Shown here: positions 24,410-34,382 of the stretch, in pieces | How the letters are laid out: every line of letters starts with the position of its first letter | Position numbering within the stretch: the stretch's first letter is position 1 | NCBI GenBank assembly: GCA_025617375.2 | Contig: JAMYGW020000011.1 | Span: forward strand, 1-64,000 | Length of the DNA: 64,000 bases | DNA from: Acarospora socialis | Taxonomy: Eukaryota; Ascomycota; Lecanoromycetes; Acarosporales; Acarosporaceae | Direction of reading: 5' to 3' | Position numbers and translations under genes: made by a program | Notes under the pieces: model-generated | Database searches by the model: none | The model's input: only the letters and a program-made list of their open reading frames with translations | What the model was told of the DNA's origin: nothing

Positions 24410-24862
24410 TCAGAAGAATGACAACATCAAGTCAACAAGTTGTGACATTGTTTGAGAATCTTCATTCTCAGTTTCATCATTATCACTATCAAGTTTGACA
24501 GCAAGACAGTCAGTCTTCTGTGAAGCATGACAGTTCATCTGATTCAGTGTTTTCTGAAGATGTACAACTTTTGAGAAAAGTGCAGCAAGCTCAGCATGCT
24601 TGACTGCTAATTCACTGTTTGCTTTACTTATTTTCTTTTGAAGCAAAAGATGAGTTCTATCAAGAGACTTTCATGATACACTGACACATGGGTGACCACA
24701 GTGAGTACACTTATTGCATTTTGGTTGAGATTTCATTATGAAACAGTCAATGCCACAATGAACACAATAGTCACAAGAAAACAAAACAGGTGCACCACCA
24801 ATCTGAATTTTCTTTGCAATTCTTAGATGATTGAAATTTTTAGAAAGCATCATCACTGACAA
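24410..24862 (-). other. Antisense third ORF of family A copy 2 (Cys cluster plus coiled coil)
   Basis: On the strand opposite pol, the 24862-24671 stretch reads as a 60-residue segment with a CDYCVHCGIDC cluster and a second KCNKCTHCGHPC cluster. After a short gap with an S-L-D-R-T-like motif comes a leucine-rich coiled coil (AELAALFSKVVHLQKTLNQ) and an acidic NDETENED segment down to 24410. Its end overlaps, in antisense, the region just after the chromodomain. The cysteine spacing suggests zinc binding. The role is unknown. Confidence 0.7.
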
Positions 24863-24928
24863 CAGATGATGTGAATACCCTCACTTATATAAACTCTAGA
24901 GAACTAGCACCTGAGAAGAAGAGAATAG

Positions 24929-25279
24929 TGTTATAATCAAGTCAGAATGAACTTAGAGTGAACTGATGCATACATGCAAGAAGCATATATTCAAGAAATG
25001 TTTAGACAGCAGTCATGTAACACCTTGACATGCTCAACAGTGAGCTTGATGAGCAAGCTCAACAGATTGCATGAGCAAGTCATCTCAACAGACTCAACAG
25101 TGAGATCAGCAAGCAGACTCACTATATAGTAGAATTGTTTTCCTTATGAAAATGATCATGTTCAACTTAAGTAACTATCTAAGAGTTAAAGTCCAGAATC
25201 ATTTCAGACCAGTCATTATATCAACAAGCACAAATTCTTAGCTCTACATACTCAGAAAATCCCAGATTAGAACATTACA
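24929..25279 (+). repeat. 3' LTR of family A copy 2 (351 bp)
   Basis: It runs from TGTTATAATCAAG to AACATTACA and is preceded by the purine tract GAAGAAGAGAATAG. It is followed directly by the CATAA target duplication and then by the rest of the family B LTR. Confidence 0.93.
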
Positions 25280-25284
25280 CATAA

Positions 25285-25541
25285 CTCAGAGTATGAAATG
25301 ACAAAACACTGAGCATTTTCTCATGAGCATGTGCCAGAAAGCACACCAGAACACTGAAACACTGAGCATGTCAGTGTGCTTGTTTCTATATAGTAGAATT
25401 GATTCTCTTATGAAATCAATCATGTTTAACTCATCTAGTTACACAATACAAAGCTACTGTTTACCTAGAACCTTTGAATCTTTATATCAAAGAGCACAAA
25501 CCCTAGCCCTATAATCAAGAAATCTCAGTTGAGATGTAACA
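25285..25541 (+). repeat. 5' LTR of family B copy 2, second part
   Basis: The LTR begins at 19004-19062 and resumes here after the nested insertion (59 + 257 = 316 bp, equal to the 3' LTR 30945-31260). It ends GAGATGTAACA, followed by CTTTGAACACTCTTATGATA and the gag start near 25568. Confidence 0.92.
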
Positions 25542-28500
25542 CTTTGAACACTCTTATGATATAAAAAATGTCATTTAAAGAATCAACCTCAGATAGTGTG
25601 TTGCAGAGCATCAAATCAACAAAGATAGTCAACATTGATCACAAAGTACTGAAAGTCAAGACTTCAGAGAACTTTACAGGAAATTGATGAACTCTGAGAC
25701 AATTTCTTGCTCAAATCAATCTGTATGTTGACTTCAATCAGAAGAAGTTTGAAAGCAATGTTGACAGAGTCTTGTTCACAACATTCTACATGAAGAACAC
25801 AGTGTTCAATTGAATCAAATCACAGCTCAACAAGTTCATGATCAAGAGCATCTTCAATTGAAAGCAGAATACATCTTGTATAAAGAACTGAATGCAGTTC
25901 AAGAAAGAGCTGAAGAGAATCTTTGAAGTAATTAACAAGAAATGTGTGACAGAACAAAAGATTCACACATTATGACAAGAAGAATTTGCAGTCAAGTATG
26001 TGGCAGAGTTTCAATGAATTGTGGCACTTATGCAATGAAACTCAGATCAGTTAGCATCAACTTACTATTGAGACTTGAAGAAATCTATCAAGAACAAAAT
26101 TGCATGAAGCAACAGATCAGATGATCTGCAAGAACTTATCAATAAGACAATCACAATAGATGATCATCAATGAGAGCAACAGATGAAAAGAAAAAACTAT
26201 TGACATCAAGAGTGAACAGAGTGAGTCAATAGAAAAAATCAAAGATGACATTATCTGAACCTCATGAATCTCAACATGATGAAATGAGATCAATCTTCAG
26301 TACAAAAATCAGAAGAAGCACCACAAGAAAAGAAATGATTCTCAAAAGAGAAGTCTTTGAGTTACTGAGAGACACAAAGATGCTATAATTGCAATATTAC
26401 TGAACACCTTGCACAAGACTGTAAGAAACCCAAGAAAGAAAGAAAGAAAGCTGCAATTGCAACTAAGAAAGTAGTGCACAACAATCTTAGCTGAACAGCT
26501 TGCTATGACAACATGTGTTGAACTCACATGAGCAGCAAGAATGAAGTCAGATACTATTCAAAGAAGTTATGTCAGAAATGAGAAACTTACAATATCACAG
26601 AACAGTTTAGATCAGACAATGCTGTAAAGAAAGAACTGTGTGTTCTAGAGACTGAGATCAAAGAAATCAATACTTGTGATAATCAGGTAGAAGAAAACTA
26701 TAGTGATAGCATCTGAATTGTCTTGAATTTGAATGTGAATCAAGAAGAAGTCAATCAATGAGAAATCAACATGAGACTGAAGACAGTATATCAGCATTCT
26801 GAAAATCAACAACAAGCATTAAAAGAAGAAAAGCTTCAATTTGAGAAGCAGAAGCTTGAGCAAGAGATGCAAGTTTGAAAATAAGAAGCACAACACAAAA
26901 ATGCAGAAGAACAGAAGACATGTGATCAGCTGAAAGAGCTGATGATGACTGTTAAGAATGAATGTTTCAGCAGTGATGACACAGCATTGTCAAAGTTTCT
27001 TGTATGAAAGACAAAAAGTCACAAGATTGAGATATGCTTACTCAAAGAGTATATCATGCAGAATGAAGACAAATGAATCTTCAGTGAAGAGTATATATCA
27101 TCTGAATTTCTGCAAAGAGTAAGAGTCTTTGAAAGTCAGTTGCAGATGAAGTACAATCAGTATGAACTCTGACTACATTTGAAAAGACACATTGAGTGAC
27201 ACAGTCTAAAATATGCAAACCTTATGGTCAGAAGGGAACCCAGATGATTTTAAGAACTTTGAAGATGAGTTAAACAATCAAGTGAGTCAAAAAACAAGAA
27301 GCTCTCTCAACAAGACTAGAGAACAAGAAGCTAGTGACATCTCAAAAACAGAACAATGATCACAGAATATGAACCAAAATTGCAATTGATGAACATCAAA
27401 TCAATACATTAATAGATTTTGAAGCAGACAGCAACATCATGAGTCAATGAATAGTCAATATGTTAGAATTAATGACACAGTGAGTGCACTGTTCATTCAA
27501 CATACAAATGATGAATGAAGTCATTGAAAGAATTGATGAGAAAACCTGTGTGAAAGTCTTGATTCTTGAAAACTCACAAGAGATAACATTCAATGTTATA
27601 AAATCAATCAGATATGATGCAGTACTAGAGATGCTCTGGTTGTGTGAAAAGAATTCATGAATTGATTGAGTTACAAAGAAAATATGTGCAGTTAAAGACA
27701 CATATAAGATTTCTGAACAACCAGAAATGAGCTTATCAGAGCATAAGTCATGAGATCATGAAATACTGCTATTGAATGAAAAGCAACTCAAGTGAATGTC
27801 ACTATACTCAATGAGTGAGAACCAACTCAAGAAAGTTAGAACTTACCTTGATGAGAATCTTAAAAGAGAATTCATAAAATCATCAAAATCACCAGCAGAA
27901 TATTTGATCCTGTTTGTACCAAAGAAGAATGACAGAAAGTGACTATGTGTCAACTACAGACAACTCAATGAGATAACTCATCAAGACAGTTATTTTCTAC
28001 CACTGATAGAAGAGTTGCAAGATCAGTTAGACAAGACTAAGTGATTCATGAGCTTAGATCTTAAGAATGCCTACTACTGAGTTAGAATGAAAGAAGATGA
28101 AGAATGAAAGACAGCATTTTGAACAAGATATGAACACTATGAGTACACTGTTATGTCATTTGAGCTGAAGAATGCTTCAGTCATCTTTCAAAGACTAATC
28201 AATGATACATTGAGAGAATATCTCAATGATTTTGTGATCACATACCTTAACAACATTCTGATATATTCAGAAGATCTTGAAAAACACTGTGAACATATGC
28301 AGAAAATATTGGCAAAACTTAACAAGAGAGTCTTGTATGTGAAAAAGTCAAAAAGCAGGTTCAAAATCAAGAAAGTTGAGTTTCTAAACTATGTTATTCA
28401 ACCTGAACAAATCAAGAAGAATTCAAAGAAGACAGAAGCAGTCAGAAACTGATCAACATCAAAAAGAATCAAGAAAGTACAGATCTTTCTAGAATTAATG

Positions 28501-30352
28501 AACTATTACTGAAAGTTTGTATCAGACTATGCAAGAATTGTGAAATCACTAATGCATTTGACACACAAGAGTGAAGAATAACATTGAAATAAAGAGCAGA
28601 AGAATGCATTTCATGTATTAAAGAGAAGTTTTAGTGAAACAGCACATCTGAGAATACTCAATTCAGCATGTGAGAAGACACTGAAAACTGATGCTTCAGA
28701 TTTCACAGTAGAAGCATGTTTATATCAGATTGAGAAGAGACAACAAAAACTCATAGTGTACTGATCTAGAAAACTATCAGAACTCAAGAAAAGATATGAG
28801 GTTCATGACAAGAAACTTCTTGCAATAGTGAAAGCACTGCAAAATTGAAGATCTTATCTTGCAGAAACAAACAAGTCAATTCAGATCTATATGAATCATA
28901 AGAATTTGAGAAACTTTGCAACAACAAAACAACTCAATCAACAACAGATTTGTTGAGCAGAGCAGTTGACAGACTACAAATTTCAAATTCATTACAAAAG
29001 AAATAATAAGAATAACAGAGCAGATGTCTTAAGCAGATAATCTGATCATGAAGATGTACAAATGGTACATGTTGAAATTCTGAGCAAAGACAACAATGAA
29101 ATTCTCACAAAGAACTTAGCAACAACATACAAGATAGAACAGAATTTCTTGACAGATGAAGAACTCATAAAAATATGTCACTATGACAGAACTGAAGAAC
29201 ACTTAAAAGTTAAATGCACTGAAAATCTAGTGTGAAGAAAACACAACATTAACAATCTTAGAAATTGAGTCATCAGAATGATCACTGTGTACAATATATG
29301 TTAAAGAAATAGAATCAGCTGAGACAAGCAATATGACAAAGTAACACAACTGAATGCATCAGATGCATCATGAAAGTCAGTTATTATGAACTTCATCACA
29401 AAGTTATCATCATCAAAGAACTCAGCATGAGAAGTAAGATTCAACAGTATATTGATTATAGTGAACAGATTGATCAAGTACACAATGTTCATTTCATTCA
29501 AAGAAATCACAATAGCACCAGTATTGACATACACCATACTGCAAGAATTGATTAGCAATCACAGACTATCAAAAGAGTTTATCACTGATAGAGACAAGCT
29601 GTTTACAAGCAAGTTTTGAGAAATACTCACAGCAGAACTTGAAATAAAACACAAGATGTTGACAGCATATCACTCACAAATGAATGAACAAAGCAAGCAA
29701 ATGAACCAAACAGTAAAAACATACTTGAGACACTATGTCAACAAAAATCAGAACAACTGAGTACAACTGTTGCTGATGACACAGTTTGTGTACAACAACA
29801 CAAGAAATGAGATCATGAAAGAGACATCTTTCTATGTGAACTATAACTATAACTCAGAGATATGATGAGATTTCAGAGAACATGAATCACAGAGTCAACA
29901 AGCAATCTTGAACATCACTCAAATGAAGAAACTGCATCAAGATCTGACAAAACAGATTGAACAGCAGACAGAATGAACAACAAAGACAAAATCATTCAAA
30001 GAGAAAGAAAGAGTATATCTAAGAACAGACAACATACAAATCAAGAAAAAGAGCAAGAAACTGAAAAACAAGAGCATCAAATCATTCAGAATCATACAGA
30101 ACATCAAGAAGTTAAGTTATGAGCTAGACATACTTAAGAAAATGAGAATACATTCAGTATTTCACACATTCATGCTACAGCATTGCAATCAGTTCATACC
30201 ACTTCAAACCACTGAAACACCTGTCAAACTCAAGAAAGAATATGAAGTTGAGAACATTCTAGAAAGAAGAATGATTAGTGAAAAAGTTCACTATCTCATA
30301 AAATGAAAAGATTATGATACCTCAGAAAACATCTGAGAACTCAAGAAGAATC

Positions 30353-30883
30353 TTAAGAACTGTGTGAGAGCACTTCAACATTTTGAGAAAAAGAATTGAG
30401 ATCAGCCCAGAAGAATGAAAACATTGTATTAACAAGTTGTGACAATGATTGAGAAAGTTTGTTCTCTGTCTCATCATTATCATTCACAAGCTCTTCAGCA
30501 AGACACTTTGCTTTTGTATTGATTTGAGCTTCAGACTGTTTTAAGGTTTTCTGCAATCTAGCAATTTTTGCTAAAAGTGTGAAAAGTTGCTCATTGAGAG
30601 TCAAGAAGAGTTCATTTTCAGTCTTTAGACAAACAGACTTCAAGAAATTCAGAGAGAGATCAACACAGAAATGACCTTAATGCACACACTCAGCACACTT
30701 TGCAGACTTTGATGAGTCAGACAGAACTGAGAAATTGAGAGACATCACAATGCAAGAGAGACCAATGTTCAAACAGTGATCACAGAGAACAAGTGCAGGA
30801 TTTTCTTTGCAAAATATGGTATCAGTGAGTTGAAGACAATTTTTAAATTTCAAGTGCATTGTCAAGAGATGATGAGCAAGCAC
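30353..30883 (-). other. Antisense third ORF of family B copy 2 (Cys cluster plus coiled coil)
   Basis: The minus strand stretch 30883-30677 has CDHCLNIGLSC followed by KCAEC, and 30643-30353 has a leucine-rich coiled coil and an acidic NDNDETEN segment. It has the same architecture and position as in family A although the LTRs and gags differ, so it was kept while the two families diverged. Broken with the rest of the element. Confidence 0.68.
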
Positions 30884-30944
30884 TGCTATATACTCTTGCT
30901 TAAATAGACTCTAGAGAACTAGTGCCTAGAAGAAGAGAGAATGG

Positions 30945-31260
30945 TGTTACAATCATACTCTGATACAAAATAGTAAAATGAAGAATACATCAGAAAAGCA
31001 TAACTCAGAGCATGAAATGATGAAACACTAAGCATTTTCTCATGAGCATGTGTCAGAAAGCACACCAGAACACTGAAACACTGAGCATGTCAGTGTGCTT
31101 GTTTCTATATAGTAGAATTGATTTTCTTATGGAATTGATTGTGTTCAACTCATCTAGTTATGCAATACAAAGCTACTGTTTACCTAGAACCTTTGGATCT
31201 TTATATCAAAAAGCACAAACTCTAGCCCTATAACCAAGAAATCTCAGTTGAAACATAACA
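30945..31260 (+). repeat. 3' LTR of family B copy 2 (316 bp)
   Basis: It runs from TGTTACAATCATACTC to GAAACATAACA. It matches in order and length the split 5' LTR and is followed by the CTTAA target duplication. Confidence 0.93.
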
Positions 31261-31860
31261 CTTAAGAAACTGCTGCAATATGTGAAATCAATTATCAATC
31301 TTGACATTGTGTACAGACTCAGTGAAAGTCAAGTCATACTTGAATACTTTGACTCTGACTATGCATCAGACAAATAAGATTGAAAGTTAATTCTGAAATC
31401 TGTGTATATACTTGAAGACAGATCAGTATTATGAACAAGTTAAAAGCAGAAGTCTGTTGTTATCTCAATCACAGAGACTGAATACATAATTATGTCAATA
31501 TGTGCAAAGACTGAGATCTGACTTACACAGATGCTGCAAGACATGAATATGAACAAGTATCTTGAAGACAATTCATATCATGTGAATATCAAAAAAAATG
31601 AAGCTCATCAAGCAGTCTCATTTCTTCAGCTCAAAAAAGACAATCAGATTGTCTTGACTCTGATTAAGAATGCACATGTGTATGAGTGATCAAAACACAT
31701 TGATATTGTCTATCATCATATTCATGATCTGCACAAGTGAAATCAGATTGATGTGAACTTTGTGTTCAGTTAAGACATGATGATTGATGAATTAATTAAG
31801 TTCTTATTTAAATGAATCTTTAAGCACTTTGTTGAATAACTGAAATTTACTGTTAGTGAA
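31261..31860 (+). mobile_element. Ty1/copia pol fragment, right part (RNase H end)
   Basis: Readings match the end of fungal copia pol: a KLLQYVKS block at the junction, DSDYASDK near 31350, KQKSVVISITETEYI near 31445-31490, then SKHIDIVYHHIHDLH near 31690-31735 and a closing segment ending near 31850. A canonical copia order is visible, so this is the C-terminal quarter of pol. It is split from its left part by the family B insertion. No copia LTR was recognised on either side. Broken. Confidence 0.85.
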
Positions 31861-32139
31861 AGCAATAGATGCAGCATCACTGAGTAGAAGTGTTGAGAAG
31901 TGCAGTGTTCTAGCTGCTTTCATAGTCTTAGTTAAAACTAATGTCAGAAATTACTCATTACTCATATAGTCTGCATGACAGAGCATGTGAATAGACAATC
32001 TTTACAATTCATGTTGATCACAGTTAAGTTAATGATGTATGTTTCACTAGATAGACAGTTAGTTAGCAGTATAGCATGAGTATTCTTTTATTCTCTCAAT
32101 ATGTTTTTCAATACTTATACTTATCATACTGATAATTCA
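31861..32139. other. AT-rich sequence right of the copia fragment
   Basis: About 280 bp with the same CpG/CpC-poor composition. No gene was seen. It could contain the 3' non-coding end of the copia element. Confidence 0.5.
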
Positions 32140-32220
32140 ATATATAATGATTGATATATATGTTTTTATATATACAATAGTGATTTAATATATAAATATA
32201 TATATATAAAATGTATATTA
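32140..32220. repeat. AT-rich microsatellite-like tract
   Basis: Nearly continuous TA/TATATAT and TTTATATA sequence, including ATATATATATAAAATG near 32200. Confidence 0.8.
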
Positions 32221-32289
32221 CATCACAGAATATCACATATCACACTCACACTTCTCATCACTAACTCAAACACCTGAATTCCTCAATGC

Positions 32290-32470
32290 ACTCAGAAATA
32301 AATTATCAAAAATACAATATGTTACACTTAAATTATCATTTTTAGGTGTGATGAAGCATATATTTCATCTGTGATAATTTATTTTAAATAAATTATCTCA
32401 TTAATTACCAGAACTCTAATAGGATTCAGTGATATTCAAGGTTGAATTCTATTAGGGTTTGATGGGAAAA
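32290..32470 (+). repeat. Dispersed subtelomeric repeat, second degenerate copy
   Basis: It contains AAATAAATTATCAAAAATAC, TGTTACACTTAAATTATCAT and GTGATAATTTATTTTAAATA in the order seen in 32500-32672 and 10621-10795, but lacks the CCCTAA-like core. It has GG/CC but no CpG. Confidence 0.6.
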
Positions 32471-32499
32471 GGGCTTGATTTCAGGTGTGAGGTGCCAGA

Positions 32500-32672
32500 A
32501 AAATAAAATATATAAAATATCAAATGTTACATCTAAATTACCATTTTTGGCCCTAACCCTACACAAATGTGTGATGTGATAATTTATTTTGAATTAAATT
32601 ACCAAATAGATGACCAAAGCCCCATTGCCCTCAAACTCTGTTTCTCTTTGATCTTGTATACTGATAGTGTTC
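32500..32672 (+). repeat. Dispersed subtelomeric repeat, best preserved copy, with telomere-like core
   Basis: Partner of 10621-10795. It contains CCCTAACCCTA at 32551-32561, nearly two telomere units, flanked by TTTTTGG and CACAAATGTG. CC and GG are retained but no CpG is present. No coding sequence. Confidence 0.75.
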
Positions 32673-33213
32673 TCACTGTGATGACTACTCTACAGTTGCA
32701 CTCTATGTTTGTCTGATGTCTCATCTGTTCTAGAAATTGTTGTTACTCACTCTCAAGATCTTGTTGTTGCTGTTGAAATGTGAAATGCTTGAAAAGACTG
32801 AATTGGGTGGGTTTTAGCTGTTGGAAGAAACACATCCTAGCTGTAGAATTGAGTGTTAAATTGAGTGTAAAATTAAGTTGAAATGATGGTAAAATTGAGT
32901 GTGAGATTGAGTTGTGAATCAACAAAACAAAAGGATAAAGGCTAGTAACTACCTATGTAGCTGTGTCGAAAAGACGTCGATTTGTATGCATATTTCACGT
33001 AAAAAGAAACGAGAAATCACCAATGGAGAATTTGAGGTCTCTGTGCCGCCTGAATCGAAGATCAAAACAGCCGCATGAGTGTGTAAGCCTAGGCGGACAA
33101 AAAAAACAGTGCCATGCCCGAGCACGACGTTGTCACTAGATTTTGAGTGACGGATTTGGTCAAGGCCTTGATGGGGTCCTCCACTAAGGTCTTGTCGAAG
33201 TATACAACGATGG
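32673..33213. other. Compartment border: AT-rich mutated DNA changes to ordinary DNA
   Basis: No supported gene. CC and GG are already common here. CpG is absent up to about 32960 and then frequent from 32967 onward. A 60-codon minus strand ORF at 32743-32925 (LNFTLNLTLNSTA type) reflects a GTTAAATTGAGTGTAAAATT repeat near 32850-32920 and is not convincing. Confidence 0.6.
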
Positions 33214-33345
33214 GGGCCTCAGCAACTAAACTCAATGGGAGCCTCAATAGGGGCCTCGGCAAGAGACTCGAAAGGGACTTCAGCAAAGGACTTGATAGGG
33301 GCCGGCGAAAGGCTCAATGGGGGATCTTAGTAGGAAGTCTCGCAA
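33214..33345. repeat. Degenerate 22-27 bp tandem repeat at the border
   Basis: The unit theme is GGGGCCTCGGCAA followed by GACTCGAAAGG, repeated about five times with length variation. On the minus strand parts read as APIE/ESLAEAP units (33286-33089 and beyond), suggesting the remains of a repeat-protein gene. The frame does not hold through the repeats. Confidence 0.6.
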
Positions 33346-34079
33346 GGCTGTACATTAGGCTGAGTGATGCACAGTGCATCGTGCATGTACGAGTAATCTT
33401 CTGTTGCGCACACTCACAGGCAGTTGTGATTCAGCTGCGGGAGCACAGAAGATTTACCGAACTGATAACATATATTATTGCTTCACAATGCAGAGAATCT
33501 ACCCGATGTTATTCTTGGCTTTGCTGATCAAACCATCTTTTAGTCAACTGATGCATAAGGCAAAAACTTTGCCCCTGTAAGGCAACTATGCATAAAGGTT
33601 CAGATACTATTGCTATCGCTCATAAGTACAGTTACGTTCTACCGCCCCTATTGATTTTACTCATATATATTTCTTGATAATGATAAAGTTGGGGCCGTGT
33701 TTCTGAATATGGCCAATCACCTTGCACTGCCCTTCCATGCAAGAGGTGTCCTGGTCTATAGCATTTGCAAATAAGGACAGCTGAATGTTTTGTGGCGTCA
33801 TGAGCTTGTTGAGACGCGTTTTGTGCTATCATTGGATAATTGTGATGGTTTCTGTACCAATCATCATAAGAGCGGCTTGTAACACCAAGCAGGCAGTGTT
33901 GCATGCAGAAAGAGATGAACATTCAGCTCAAGCAGATCAAGATGAGGCACTCTTTCACGATCAACAGATATAAGGGAGAAGCATTATGTCGGAAACTCTG
34001 GGCTACAAAGCAGATATCTTACTATTGAAGTTCAGAACCAGCATATTCAGATCTATTACCTACGCCGTCACGGTAAATC
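33346..34079. other. Intergenic stretch, no supported gene
   Basis: Overlapping small open frames occur on both strands (for example 33147-33527 + and 33632-33922 -). None has recognisable domains or a matching splice structure. Composition is ordinary. Confidence 0.5.
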
Positions 34080-34343
34080 TCATTCCGCGGGGCCTGTACT
34101 CGTACCCACCTGCAGCCGTTTCACCCTCTCATCTGCCGCTCTCGCCCTCCTCTTGCTCTCCAACCTCGCCCTCATCTCAGGTGTCAAGCCTCTAGCCTGC
34201 TCCTCGTGTCTCTCCGCTCCCGTTTTATCTACAACACCCAGCGCCTTACCCGTGGCTCTTTTGCCCTGCCCTCCACTTCCGCTGGCTAATGCTTCTTTTG
34301 CCAACCTCTCTGTCTCCGCCTTGCACCTCGCCGCCATATTCAT
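34080..34343 (-). CDS. Possible small basic, helix-rich hypothetical protein
   Basis: An 87-codon ATG-started ORF reads as an Ala/Glu/Arg/Lys-rich helix (RCKAETERLAKEAL, then LTPEMRARLESKRRARAADE). It looks more protein-like than most chance frames. Its C-terminus may be an intron read-through, since a GTGGGT donor follows the LQ codons near 34106. However, its ATG lies only 39 bp from the ATG of the divergent gene at 34383, leaving little room for two promoters, and I recognise no family. It could be a chance ORF in GC-rich upstream sequence, or the gene on the other strand could start further downstream. Confidence 0.3.
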   Translation of the reverse strand: MNMAARCKAETERLAKEALASGSGGQGKRATGKALGVVDKTGAERHEEQARGLTPEMRARLESKRRARAADERVKRLQVGTSTGPAE

Positions 34344-34382
34344 AAGTCCTCTGGTAACAATCAGTCTTTGTTGGTTTCTGGG

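Larger units (their letters stand above)
19063..25279 (+). mobile_element. Broken Ty3/gypsy chromovirus, family A copy 2, nested in an LTR
   Basis: Full-length fossil with two 351-bp LTRs (19063-19413 and 24929-25279) and 5-bp target duplications CATAA (19058-19062 and 25280-25284). It lies inside the 5' LTR of the family B element. Parts: gag from about 19441, zinc knuckle about 20345-20395, protease about 21410-21560, reverse transcriptase about 21850-22450 (YLNDILIYS near 22246), RNase H about 22670-22930, integrase about 23180-23900, and chromodomain about 24235-24400 with an HYLIKWKDY-like core. An antisense ORF and a purine tract (24914-24928) follow. It keeps more CC and GG than any other element here, so it looks the youngest. 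It is still broken many times. Confidence 0.94.
19004..31260 (+). mobile_element. Broken Ty3/gypsy chromovirus, family B copy 2 (interrupted by a family A element)
   Basis: Full-length fossil. Its 5' LTR is split by another insertion (19004-19062 plus 25285-25541), and its 3' LTR is 30945-31260. After removal of the inserted element both LTRs are 316 bp. It is flanked by 5-bp target duplications CTTAA (18999-19003 and 31261-31265). Internal parts are gag (about 25568-26340), zinc knuckle (about 26370-26420), protease (about 27430-27560), reverse transcriptase (about 27840-28450, YLNNILIYS region near 28243), RNase H (about 28660-28930), integrase (about 29190-29900) and chromodomain (about 30236-30390). 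An antisense ORF and a purine tract (30931-30944) precede the 3' LTR. It is broken dozens of times. It inserted into a copia element and was later hit itself. Confidence 0.93.

Noticed and set aside
32551-32561. CCCTAACCCTA as an internal telomere tract
   Set aside because: It is shorter than two full units and embedded in a dispersed repeat. Not called as a telomere, only mentioned as a curiosity.
162-32900. Mitochondrial DNA insertion as the cause of the AT-rich composition
   Set aside because: Readable parts are nuclear retroelements (chromodomain integrase, copia RNase H, Tad-type RT), and LTRs with target duplications are present.
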